From JBHEKP01 sp041859375 (GTDB taxonomy: Bacteria > Hydrogenedentota > Hydrogenedentia > Hydrogenedentales > CAITNO01), in contig JBHEKP010000337.1 of the NCBI GenBank assembly GCA_041859375.1, positions 1 through 18,556 of the forward strand: a DNA stretch of 18,556 bases. The letters are read 5' to 3'. Numbering within the stretch: position 1 is the first letter of the stretch; each line of letters starts with the position of its first letter. Below are positions 1-6,441 of this stretch, piece after piece. The notes under the pieces are model-generated. The model saw only the letters and a program-made list of their open reading frames with translations, did not search any database and was not told where the DNA came from. Position numbers and translations under genes: made by a program.

Positions 1-60
1 GGGCGGGTGACGGGGTTGTCCTGCCGGGTTTGGCGGGATTGCCGCGCGGCCGCAAGTTGA

Positions 61-89
61 TTGACAATTTTAAGAAATACGGTTAGCAT
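61..89 (+). promoter_or_regulatory. sigma70-type promoter of the pseudopilin operon
   Basis: A perfect -35 hexamer TTGACA (61-66) is followed by a 17-nt spacer and TAGCAT (84-89, 4 of 6 matches to TATAAT). It lies in an AT-rich pocket inside very GC-rich DNA, about 48 nt upstream of the first pseudopilin gene. It suggests the operon begins here rather than being read through from the left. Bases 1-60 hold nothing else I can support. Confidence 0.6.
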
Positions 90-136
90 AAGCCTGCGTC
101 CGGCCACAGGGGGCGGCGGCGCGAAACGCGGAAGGA

Positions 137-673
137 ATGACGTTGGCAGTGTTGCGGAAGACAACAGGCGCGGCGCAAAACGGTTTCACCCTGGTGGAGC
201 TCATCACGGCCCTCAGTGTCATGGCCGTGGCGGTGGCCGTGTTCACCTCCTTCTTCAGCGCCAGCCTTGACCTTTCCCGCCAGAGCCGCAACCAGTCGGT
301 GGCCGCCTCCCTTGCCGGGGAGAAGCTCGGCGAAATCCAGCGCAACCCGGAGCTGTTCCAGTGGGGCCGCCGGGAAGGCGTGGTGAACGGGGCGGTGGCC
401 CCGCGCGCGGAGAAGGAGCGTCCGGATGGGTATCCCTTCGATCCGCCGGAGGCGCTTCCCCAGTCCGACAAGGCGCGCACCCGTGTCATGGCGGATTATG
501 AGGCCTTCCGCTGGAGCGCGCAGGCGCGGACCCTGGAGGGCGGCGACGCGGTGGAGGTGACGGTGGTGGTGCGGTGGCTGGAGTCGGGCCGTCCGCGGTC
601 GCTCTGCCTCACCTCGGCGGTGGAGTCGCCGACGGTGGAGGCCGCCGCCGCGGCGCAGGGGGGCGCGCAATGA
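137..673 (+). CDS. prepilin-type pseudopilin, GspI-like
   Basis: Secreted-fibre subunit of a type II secretion or type IV pilus-like system, inserted in the inner membrane through its N-terminal helix. Residues 16-21 (GFTLVE) form a prepilin peptidase site: cleavage after Gly16, N-methylation of Phe17, and the conserved Glu at mature position 5. A hydrophobic stretch to about residue 43 follows, then an ASLAGEKLGEI segment typical of minor pseudopilins of the GspI type. At 178 residues it is slightly long for GspI. The start is uncertain: the purine-rich Shine-Dalgarno at 130-135 is only 1 nt from this ATG, and an in-frame TTG at 143 would have a 7-nt spacing. Either start keeps the prepilin signal. 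Its stop overlaps the ATG of the next gene. The I-type assignment is from pattern only. Confidence 0.8.
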   Translation: MTLAVLRKTTGAAQNGFTLVELITALSVMAVAVAVFTSFFSASLDLSRQSRNQSVAASLAGEKLGEIQRNPELFQWGRREGVVNGAVAPRAEKERPDGYPFDPPEALPQSDKARTRVMADYEAFRWSAQARTLEGGDAVEVTVVVRWLESGRPRSLCLTSAVESPTVEAAAAAQGGAQ

Positions 674-1275
674 ACCGGCGCGGATTCACCCTTTTGGAAC
701 TGCTTGTCGTGATGACGGTGCTTTCCGTGGTGACCACCATCGGCGTGACCGCATTCATCCGCGTCACCGGCTACTGGAACGGGGCGTCGTCACTGGCGCG
801 GTTGGAAACCGGCGCGGCGGCGGCGTTTGAGAGCATGGGGGACGACTTTGCGGCGGTGCTTTCGTCGCGCACCGCGCCGGGGGCCTTCACGGGCGTGCGG
901 GGCGGGGTGAACGGGGGCGGCGCGGCGGAGCTCGCGGACGACCGGGTGACGCTGCCGGTGGAGCAGGTGAACGCCGCCACGGGCGGCCGGGAGCGGGTGC
1001 TGGTGACCTATGTGATTGACCGGGAGGGCGCGGGCGCGGCGCGGCTGCTGCGCCGTTCGGTGCCGAGCACCGGCGTGGCGGGCGGCACGGACACCGAGGT
1101 GGCGAAGGGCGTCGCCGGGATGCGGCTCTCCTATTTTGACGGCGCGGCCTGGCGGCCGGAGTGGCGCGAAAACACGCCGCCGCGCGCGGTGCGGGTGAGC
1201 CTGCTCATGGCGGACCCCGCCGGGACGGACAGGCAGGCGGCGCGCAAGGCTGCGTTCAGCATCAACGTGAGATGA
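670..1275 (+). CDS. prepilin-type pseudopilin, GspJ-like
   Basis: Second pseudopilin of the cluster, 201 residues. The N-terminus has a short basic leader (MNRRG), the cleavage motif GFTLLE at residues 5-10 with Glu at mature position 5, and a hydrophobic helix to about residue 30. The following segment (AAFESMGDDFAAVL) resembles the amphipathic helix of GspJ-type minor pseudopilins. The start is set by the ATGA overlap with the preceding stop codon (ATG 670, TGA 671-673), implying translational coupling. The frame is open further upstream, but that part has no plausible protein character and would put the prepilin leader internally. The gene ends in another ATGA overlap with the next gene. 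In the type II system, I, J and K form the pilus tip complex, which fits this gene order. Confidence 0.82.
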   Translation: MNRRGFTLLELLVVMTVLSVVTTIGVTAFIRVTGYWNGASSLARLETGAAAAFESMGDDFAAVLSSRTAPGAFTGVRGGVNGGGAAELADDRVTLPVEQVNAATGGRERVLVTYVIDREGAGAARLLRRSVPSTGVAGGTDTEVAKGVAGMRLSYFDGAAWRPEWRENTPPRAVRVSLLMADPAGTDRQAARKAAFSINVR

Positions 1276-1862
1276 GGACCATGCGCAACCGGACACGGAA
1301 AGAAAAGGCGGGACGGCGCGGCGCGGCGCTCTTCATGGCGCTGGGCCTGCTGGCCGTGTTTTCCGTGCTGGGCGCGGCGTGGCTGAAACACATGATGATC
1401 GAGGCGGACGCCGCTGACTACCGGCTGCTTCAGACGCGGGCGGGCCTTGCGGCGGAGGGCGGCGCGCGGGCGGGCATCGGCGCGGTGCTGCGGGCGCGTG
1501 CCGCGGGCGATCCGGCGAAGGCGGCGGGGGAACGTGAATACCCGTTCAACACATACGGTCCGGTGCGCGGCGCGGCGCCGGACCCGGCGGCGGTGCTGAC
1601 GGACCGCTTTGCCCGGGCGAAGGTGACCATAACGCCCGTGTCCGACCCGGCGCTGCTGCCGCCCCTTGCGGCGGAGGCGGCGGGCGCGGCGGACGGGCTG
1701 GTGTTCAGAATCACGAGCGCGGCGGTGGCGGGCCGCACGGCGAAGGGCATCGAGTACGGCCGCTGCCATGCGGGGGTGGACACGGTTGTCCGGCTGCTCC
1801 CGGACGGCGGCCATGAGATTGTCTGGTGGAACGGAACGGCTCCGCCGGGTGACGCCCGGTAG
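1272..1862 (+). CDS. GspK/PilX-like minor pseudopilin
   Basis: Protein of 196 residues with a basic N-terminus (RTRKEKAGRRG), then AALFMALGLLAVFSVLGAAW as a single membrane helix. The segment RLLQTRAGLAAEGGARAGI follows; this Ala-rich helix, in which a conserved A-EGG/A-EAG motif follows the membrane span, is typical of GspK and PilX proteins. As in the GspK family, no Glu sits at mature position 5. It is much shorter than usual GspK (around 300 residues) and lacks room for the full SAM-like domain, so it may be a reduced form. ATG 1272 overlaps the previous TGA. A second ATG at 1281, nine bases on, is an equally possible start with a weak GAGG in front. Position after I- and J-like genes supports a tip-complex role. 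Confidence 0.68.
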   Translation: MRTMRNRTRKEKAGRRGAALFMALGLLAVFSVLGAAWLKHMMIEADAADYRLLQTRAGLAAEGGARAGIGAVLRARAAGDPAKAAGEREYPFNTYGPVRGAAPDPAAVLTDRFARAKVTITPVSDPALLPPLAAEAAGAADGLVFRITSAAVAGRTAKGIEYGRCHAGVDTVVRLLPDGGHEIVWWNGTAPPGDAR

Positions 1863-1897
1863 GGGCGGCCCGGCGGTCCTTTTGGAGGATGGCGGAC

Positions 1898-3097
1898 ATG
1901 ACAGGCGAATCGGAAAACCCCGGCGGCAAAAAGAAGGTGCGGCGCGTGGCGCGCAGGGACAACACAACCCCCGGCGAGGCCCGCGCCGGGGGCGCGCCGG
2001 AGCAGCAGGAGGACGGGGCGAAGGCGGCCGGTCTCTTCAGCGGAGGCGGCGTGCGCCAGTCCGACATCACCGTGTTCCTGCGCCAGCTTATCATGATGCT
2101 CGACTCGGGCACGCCCATCCTCAAGTCGCTCAAGACCCTGGCGCAGCGCGGCGACCGCGCGGCGGCGCGGGCGGTGGTGGCGGACATCGCGGAATTTGTG
2201 GAGGGCGGCAACCCGCTTTGGACCGCCTTTGACCGCCATCCGCGCCAGTTTGACACGGTGTTTGTGAGCCTGATCAAGGCGAGCGAGGCGAGCGGCACGC
2301 TCACGACGGTGCTGCGGCGGCTGGTGGACTACCGCGAGGAGCGGGAGCTGCTGCGCAAGCGGGTGCGGGGCGCGATGGTGTACCCGGTGCTGCTGGTCAT
2401 TGCCTGCTGCATCGCGCTGTTTGTCATCTCCTCCTTCGTGGTGCCCGTGTTCGCCGACTTCTTCGGCCGTTCCGGCCTTGCGGTGCCCGCGCCCACGCGC
2501 TTCCTCATCGCCATGTCCGCCGTCGTGCGCGTGTGGTGGTGGCTGCCCGTCGCGCTGGCGCTGGTTCTCGTCGCGGCCTACAAGCTGTGGTACGTGAACA
2601 ACCCGCTCCGGCGGCTCGCCTCGGACCGCGCCAAGCTGCGCGTGCCGATCATCGGCCCCATCATCCACAAGAACGCCATCGTCGAAATGTGCCGCACCAT
2701 GGGGCTGCTGCTCCGGAGCGGCCTGTCCATGATGGCCACCCTCGACCTGACGCGGAACGCGATCCACAACCGGGCGGTGGCGGAGTCGCTCCAGGCCATG
2801 CGCAACTCGGTGGAGCAGGGCGGCGGCCTGGAGGCGCCGATGCGCCAAAGCGCCGTCATCCCGCCCGTCGTGGCCGACATGTTTGTGACCGGCGAGGAGT
2901 CCGGGCGGGTGGACGCGGTGGCGGAGCAGATTGCGGAGGTGTACGAGGAGGAGGTGAAAATCGCCGTGTCCGGACTCGGCGAGGCGCTCCAGCCCGTGTT
3001 CACCATCATCGTCGGCGTGGCGGTGCTCATCCTCTTCGTGTCCCTCTTCCTGCCGATGATCAACATGATTGACCAGTTGGGCCAGACCGGCGTGTGA
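1898..3097 (+). CDS. gspF: type II secretion / type IV pilus inner-membrane platform protein GspF (PilC family)
   Basis: Polytopic platform protein that links the assembly ATPase to pseudopilus growth. Of 399 residues, about 1-50 are a charged, probably disordered cytoplasmic tail. Two T2SF repeats follow at about 57-180 and 262-384, each with the family pattern of a cytoplasmic helical bundle ending in a membrane segment (LRQLIMMLDSGTPIL near 61-75; MGLLLRSGLSMMATL near 268-282). Membrane helices lie near 160-184, 211-228 and 367-389. Motif GEESGRVD (332-339) is well conserved in the family. An ATG at 1889 abuts the GGAGG (1884-1888) and is too close to it; ATG 1898 has a 9-nt spacing and is preferred. 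It is the fourth gene of the operon. No assembly ATPase, major pseudopilin or secretin gene is visible in the window. Confidence 0.93.
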   Translation: MTGESENPGGKKKVRRVARRDNTTPGEARAGGAPEQQEDGAKAAGLFSGGGVRQSDITVFLRQLIMMLDSGTPILKSLKTLAQRGDRAAARAVVADIAEFVEGGNPLWTAFDRHPRQFDTVFVSLIKASEASGTLTTVLRRLVDYREERELLRKRVRGAMVYPVLLVIACCIALFVISSFVVPVFADFFGRSGLAVPAPTRFLIAMSAVVRVWWWLPVALALVLVAAYKLWYVNNPLRRLASDRAKLRVPIIGPIIHKNAIVEMCRTMGLLLRSGLSMMATLDLTRNAIHNRAVAESLQAMRNSVEQGGGLEAPMRQSAVIPPVVADMFVTGEESGRVDAVAEQIAEVYEEEVKIAVSGLGEALQPVFTIIVGVAVLILFVSLFLPMINMIDQLGQTGV

Positions 3098-3133
3098 GGC
3101 GGCCCGCGCGGGCGCGGGGGGGACGGGGGCCGC

Positions 3134-3190
3134 GGCGCGCATGGGGGATTGGGCGGGTGCGCGCCCCGTCCGTCACGGAAGCGTTTTTTT
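3134..3190 (+). terminator. possible weak terminator after gspF
   Basis: An 8-bp inverted repeat (GGCGCGCA at 3134-3141, TGCGCGCC at 3158-3165) with a 16-nt loop is followed by a small TCCG/CGGA hairpin (3169-3179) and a run of seven T (3184-3190). The T-run is not directly attached to the larger stem, so intrinsic termination is uncertain. The next gene starts 4 nt beyond. Confidence 0.3.
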
Positions 3191-3194
3191 CAGC

Positions 3195-4244
3195 ATGAGC
3201 AAAAACACCAAAAACAGCCGATCTTCCGGCGGGGACAAGGGTCCGCCGCTCTTTCTTTTCTGGTGCCGCGAGGACAGCGGCAGCGGGCGGGGGGGGCGTC
3301 TGGCGCGGGATCTGGGCGCGGTGCCGTTCCACGCGTGGCGGCCCGGATGGGACCGGGGCGGCACGCCCGCGCCGGTGCGCTACCTCTTCCAGGCGCTGGA
3401 CACGGCGCGGGCGCTGCGGCGCCTGCGGCCCTCCGCCGTGTATGTGCAGGTGCCGCCGGTCTTCGCGCTGGTCCAGGCCTGGTGGTACGGCGTCCGCACG
3501 GGCGCGCCCGTGGCGGCGGACAACCATTCGTCCTTCCTTGACGGGAAATGGCGGCTGTTCCACTGGCTCCAGCGCCCCCTTGCGCGGCGGATTCGCCTGA
3601 ACCTTGCGCACAACGAGGCCAACCTGGAAATGCTGCGCCGCTGGCGCGGGGACACGGCGCTGCTGCTGAAGTCGCCCGCCGTCACGCGGGATGAGCTGCT
3701 GGCGGAGCCGGGGGACCTGGGCCCGCTGCGGGCGGCGCTGGACGCGCCCGGCGCGCCGCGCGTGTTCATGGTGAACCGCTTCGCCGTGGACGACGCGTGG
3801 CGGGAGGTGTTCGCCGCCGCGCGGCTCATGCCGGGGGCGCGCTTCTTTGTCACCGGCGACCCCGCGAAGGCGGGGCTCTCACCGGGGGACGCGCCGGGGA
3901 ACGTGGTGCTCACCGGTTTCCTGTCCAAGCCGGTGTTCGCCGCGCTCATGGACGCGTGCGACGTGACCCTCTCCCTCACGCTGCGGCGGGACACGCTGCT
4001 CTGGTCCATCCGCGAGAGCGTCGCGCTGGGCAAGCCCTTTGTCACCTCGGACAGCCCCGTCATCCGCGCGGAGTTTGAGGGGCTGGGCCTGTTCACCGAC
4101 CACAGCGCCGAATCGCTCCGCGACCGCATCCTGGAGGCCGTTGAAAACCGGGACCTCTGGGCGGAGGCCATGGCCGGGTACATCACCCGTGATCGGGCGC
4201 GCTGGGCGGGGCAGATCGCGGAAATCCGGAAGCGGATGGGATAA
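3195..4244 (+). CDS. glycosyltransferase-like protein (GT-B fold, group 1 type)
   Basis: Protein of 349 residues without signal peptide or clear membrane span. The N-terminal half has the alternating hydrophobic strands of a Rossmann-like acceptor domain (AVYVQVPPVFAL near 81-92; APVAADNHSSF near 104-114). The C-terminal half resembles the donor-binding domain of GT4-type enzymes: RVFMVNRF (189-196), ARFFVTGDP (215-223), VVLTGFLS (237-244), then DACDVTLSLT and ESVALGKPFVTSDSP (274-288), where a conserved Glu and a GKP-type turn contact the nucleotide sugar in related enzymes. Likely role: sugar transfer to lipid or polysaccharide at the cytoplasmic face; substrate unknown. The start is uncertain because no good Shine-Dalgarno precedes ATG 3195; the frame is open back to 3069, and another ATG lies at 3141. 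It may be an independent unit rather than part of the secretion operon. Confidence 0.7.
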   Translation: MSKNTKNSRSSGGDKGPPLFLFWCREDSGSGRGGRLARDLGAVPFHAWRPGWDRGGTPAPVRYLFQALDTARALRRLRPSAVYVQVPPVFALVQAWWYGVRTGAPVAADNHSSFLDGKWRLFHWLQRPLARRIRLNLAHNEANLEMLRRWRGDTALLLKSPAVTRDELLAEPGDLGPLRAALDAPGAPRVFMVNRFAVDDAWREVFAAARLMPGARFFVTGDPAKAGLSPGDAPGNVVLTGFLSKPVFAALMDACDVTLSLTLRRDTLLWSIRESVALGKPFVTSDSPVIRAEFEGLGLFTDHSAESLRDRILEAVENRDLWAEAMAGYITRDRARWAGQIAEIRKRMG

Positions 4245-4250
4245 AGAGGC

Positions 4251-4440
4251 TCACGCGAGGGCGCGAAGACGCGAAGGGGAAAGAGGGGAAGATAACCACG
4301 GAACACACGGAACACACAGAAAGGGAAGGGGAGAAGAGATTAGCCACAAAAGGCACAAGGAACACAAAAAAGAGGGGCAAGGGGAGAGGGAAAAGAAGCA
4401 ACCTAACGCAAAGGCGCGAAGGGGAAGAGGGGAGAAGAAC
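4251..4440. repeat. purine-rich intergenic region with 9-nt-period tandem repeats
   Basis: This stretch between two convergent genes shows several short tandem tracts with a 9-nt period. They are CACGGAACA twice plus a degenerate copy (4297-4323), and CACAAAAGG, CACAAGGAA, CACAAAAAA (4345-4371). Related GCGCGAAG-type units occur near 4260-4280 and 4410-4425, separated by GGGGAAGAGGGG-like purine runs. A multiple of three keeps frames open, so small spurious ORFs arise, but there is no gene here. Similar tracts are, to my knowledge, scattered between genes in many environmental planctomycete-like genomes; their function is not established. Confidence 0.75.
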
Positions 4441-4490
4441 GAAGCACAACTTCGATGACATGCCCGTCACCCAGTGCAACTGGGTGACGA
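4440..4490 (+). repeat. two-hairpin dispersed repeat, copy 1
   Basis: Two adjacent hairpins. The first has stem CGAAG/CTTCG (4440-4444 with 4450-4454). The second has a perfect 11-bp stem CGTCACCCAGT (4465-4475) with ACTGGGTGACG (4479-4489) and a 3-nt GCA loop. A second copy in the same orientation lies at 18376-18426, about 45 of 51 positions identical. It lies just downstream of the stop codon of the minus-strand oxidoreductase gene. No T-run follows on either strand, so a REP-like or RNA-processing element is more likely than a classical terminator. Confidence 0.75.
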
Positions 4491-4534
4491 GAACGGTAAG
4501 GTTTACAGGGGAGCGCTTGCCAGGCAGGCGCGCC

Positions 4535-5755
4535 TCAGCCGGGGTATATGGCCCTTTTTTCGCGGTCGTATTTCATGCGCTGTCCGGTGTCGAGGGCGGC
4601 GGCGGCCATGATGGTGGCCACGGCGTGCTGGTGCCCGTATTCGATGTCGGCGTTGGGTTTTTCACGGCTGCGGATGCAGTCGAGCCAGTTGCCCATGTGG
4701 TGGACGTCCGTGCCGGGGTCGAGTTTGCCGGGGGCGCATTCTTTGCCCTTTTCGCCGCCCTCGCCGGACCAGGCGAGCTTTTCCATGTCGAGCGTGCCGT
4801 AGCGGCCGTGGAGGTTGTAGCGGGTGGGCGCGCCGTTGGTGAGGCTCATTTCCCAGTCGAAGAGGAAGCCTTCGGGATAGTCCAGAATCGCGTGGAACTG
4901 GTCGCCGTGCTCGCGTCCGTCCTTCCACAGGTAGAGTCCGCCGAGGGCCACCGCGCTGGCGGGGTAGGCCGCGCCGGTGATGATGTGGGCGGCGTCAATG
5001 AGATGGGCCATCCACAGCCCGGAGAGGCCGTTGGTGCACATGCGGAAATGGTGCCAGCGCCGGAGCAGGCGCGGATCGAAGGGCACGGCGGGGCGGTTGA
5101 AGAGGTAGGCCTGCCAGTCCACGTCCTCCTCCCGGCAGTCGCTGAAGTCGCGGGCCCAGCGGGGGTGGTTGAAGCAGTTGGCCGTGGAGATGCGGGTCAT
5201 GGGGCCGAGGGTGCCTCCCGCCAGGAATTCGCGGGCGGATTTCCAGCGTCCCTCGCTGCGGCGCTGGGTGCCGGCCTGGACCACGCGGTTGTTGGCGCGG
5301 GCGAGATCGAGGGCCTCGCTCGCCTCCTCCACGGTGAGGGACATGGGCTTTTCCACGTACACGTCCTTCCCGGCCTTCAGCGCCTCGATCATGATGGGCG
5401 TGTGCCCGAAGTCGGGCGTCGCGATGACCACGGCGTCCACGTCCGCGCGGGCGAGCACCTCGTGGAAGCGGCTGGTGCTGAAGGGGGCGCGTCCCGAGTC
5501 CTTTTCCACCTTTGCGGCGGCGCGTTCGCGGTTCGGTTTCCACACGTCGCAGACGGCGGTGATGTCCACCTTGTGGCTGTCGCGGAGTTTCAGGAGCTCG
5601 CCGAGGTGGTAGGAGCCGCGCTCGCCCACGCCGATGAGCCCCACGGAGACGCGTTCGTTCGCGCCGTGGGCGGTGCGGCCCAGGAGGACGCCCGCGCCCG
5701 CCGCCGCGCCGGAGGATGCCAGAAAAGACCTTCTTGAGATGGGGTGGTTGTTCAT
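4535..5755 (-). CDS. Gfo/Idh/MocA family oxidoreductase with Tat signal
   Basis: NAD(P)-dependent sugar or cyclitol oxidoreductase family, 406 residues. Residues 7-13 (SRRSFLA) followed by an Ala/Gly-rich hydrophobic stretch to AHGA (about 29-32) form a twin-arginine signal, so the folded, cofactor-loaded enzyme is probably exported. The Rossmann dinucleotide motif GVGERGS is at 42-48, and the family's catalytic EKP is at 135-137 (DVYVEKPMSL). The C-terminal alpha/beta dimer domain extends to the end. The frame opens further upstream to 5821, but ATG 5755 is preferred: GGAAAGG sits 7 nt in front (5763-5769) and this start gives a proper Tat leader. Exported members are very common in planctomycete-like bacteria, often near glycoside hydrolases. 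The substrate cannot be deduced. Confidence 0.9.
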   Translation of the reverse strand: MNNHPISRRSFLASSGAAAGAGVLLGRTAHGANERVSVGLIGVGERGSYHLGELLKLRDSHKVDITAVCDVWKPNRERAAAKVEKDSGRAPFSTSRFHEVLARADVDAVVIATPDFGHTPIMIEALKAGKDVYVEKPMSLTVEEASEALDLARANNRVVQAGTQRRSEGRWKSAREFLAGGTLGPMTRISTANCFNHPRWARDFSDCREEDVDWQAYLFNRPAVPFDPRLLRRWHHFRMCTNGLSGLWMAHLIDAAHIITGAAYPASAVALGGLYLWKDGREHGDQFHAILDYPEGFLFDWEMSLTNGAPTRYNLHGRYGTLDMEKLAWSGEGGEKGKECAPGKLDPGTDVHHMGNWLDCIRSREKPNADIEYGHQHAVATIMAAAALDTGQRMKYDREKRAIYPG

Positions 5756-5792
5756 GGCCGCGCCTTTCCGTGTTGGTTGGTTCACTGCGGAC

Positions 5793-5821
5793 ATGATAGC
5801 CCCGCCGCCGCCAAAGGGCAA
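5793..5821 (-). promoter_or_regulatory. sigma70-type promoter of the oxidoreductase gene
   Basis: Read on the minus strand: TTGCCC (5816-5821, 4 of 6), a 17-nt spacer, then TATCAT (5793-5798, 5 of 6). The start codon lies 37 nt downstream with a good Shine-Dalgarno between. It implies that the oxidoreductase is transcribed on its own as well as, possibly, from the DUF2752 gene 15 nt further upstream. Confidence 0.5.
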
Positions 5822-5835
5822 GACGCCGCCGCCCC

Positions 5836-6300
5836 TCAGGGCGCTAACCAGTCCAGGGGGGGCACGGGCAGGTTGCGCAGCACCGCGAAGGCCAGCGCGA
5901 CGACGCCGAGCAGGAGCAGGCCCCGGTTTCCGGGCTGCGGCGGGCGGACGCGCGCAAGGCCGAGGCTGTTCAGCACATGGGCCGCCGCCGCGGCAAAGAC
6001 CGCCGGAAACACCAGCAGCACCGCGAGGGCGTTTGCCGAGAGCGCCGCCGTGACGCGGCCGTGGAGCAGCTCATGGAGCGCGCGCTGGCCGCCGCAGCCC
6101 GGACAGTGCAGGCCGGTGATTTTATGGAAGGGGCAGGCCCAGAACAGGCCCGAGCCGGCGGCGGGATCCACCAGATAGTACAGCGCGCCCAGCGCACCCG
6201 CCGCCAGCAGCAGCAGCGCCAGCGGTTCCCGGCGTTCCGGCGCGGGGGGAGGCCCCCCCGGTGTTTCCCCCCGCGGTTTTTCAGGCGTCGGCGTGTCCAT
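5836..6300 (-). CDS. DUF2752 membrane protein
   Basis: Small inner-membrane protein of 154 residues. The N-terminal 26 residues are Pro-rich and charged, followed by membrane segments at about 27-44, 87-110 and 127-143. The diagnostic DUF2752 motif lies between the first two: CPFHKITGLHCPGCGGQRA with Cys56, Cys66 and Cys69. These are spaced as a possible metal or redox site, but no function has been established for the family. ATG 6300 is chosen; the frame extends to a GTG at 6339, which has no ribosome site either. Neither start has a Shine-Dalgarno, and the -10 candidate directly upstream would make the message almost leaderless. It points away from the outer-membrane gene at 6442. Confidence 0.82.
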   Translation of the reverse strand: MDTPTPEKPRGETPGGPPPAPERREPLALLLLAAGALGALYYLVDPAAGSGLFWACPFHKITGLHCPGCGGQRALHELLHGRVTAALSANALAVLLVFPAVFAAAAAHVLNSLGLARVRPPQPGNRGLLLLGVVALAFAVLRNLPVPPLDWLAP

Positions 6301-6309
6301 TGGAAAATG

Positions 6310-6338
6310 ACTATACCCGCCCCGGGGCCGCGTTTCCA
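6310..6338 (-). promoter_or_regulatory. candidate promoter for near-leaderless DUF2752 transcript
   Basis: On the minus strand TGGAAA (6333-6338, 4 of 6) is followed by a 17-nt GC-only spacer and TATAGT (6310-6315, 5 of 6). Only 9 nt separate the -10 from the ATG at 6300, which would leave a leader of about 2-3 nt, consistent with the lack of a ribosome binding site. Confidence 0.4.
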
Positions 6339-6441
6339 CCGGCGGCCCGTATCCGCCGCGGCCGCCGCAAAGAAGATGCGCGGGGCGCGGCGAAAGCCGT
6401 ATGATTTGGGCCGGTCAAGCAACCCATTCGGAGGAGCGCAC

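Noticed and set aside
1..136. Sigma54 (-24/-12) promoter before the pseudopilin genes
   Set aside because: A TGGC followed by GC is present near 31-45, but the GG to GC distance is 7 nt rather than 10; the sigma70 boxes at 61-89 explain the start better.
1430..3142. Minus-strand open frame of 570 codons antisense to the GspK-like and gspF genes
   Set aside because: His/Arg/Asp-rich shadow translation; the plus-strand genes have clear family motifs and Shine-Dalgarno or overlap starts.
4297..4371. CRISPR-like array
   Set aside because: Units are 9 nt, contiguous and without spacers; there is no repeat-spacer alternation and no cas gene.
4183..4479. Possible small minus-strand gene over the left repeat region
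   Set aside because: Its peptide is just the translation of the 9-nt tracts and the two-hairpin repeat. A similar peptide piece appears from the second repeat copy at 18287-18538, showing a repeat artefact rather than a conserved protein.
4460..5737. Plus-strand open frame of 425 codons antisense to the oxidoreductase
   Set aside because: The minus strand has a Tat signal, Rossmann and EKP motifs; the plus frame has only biased composition.
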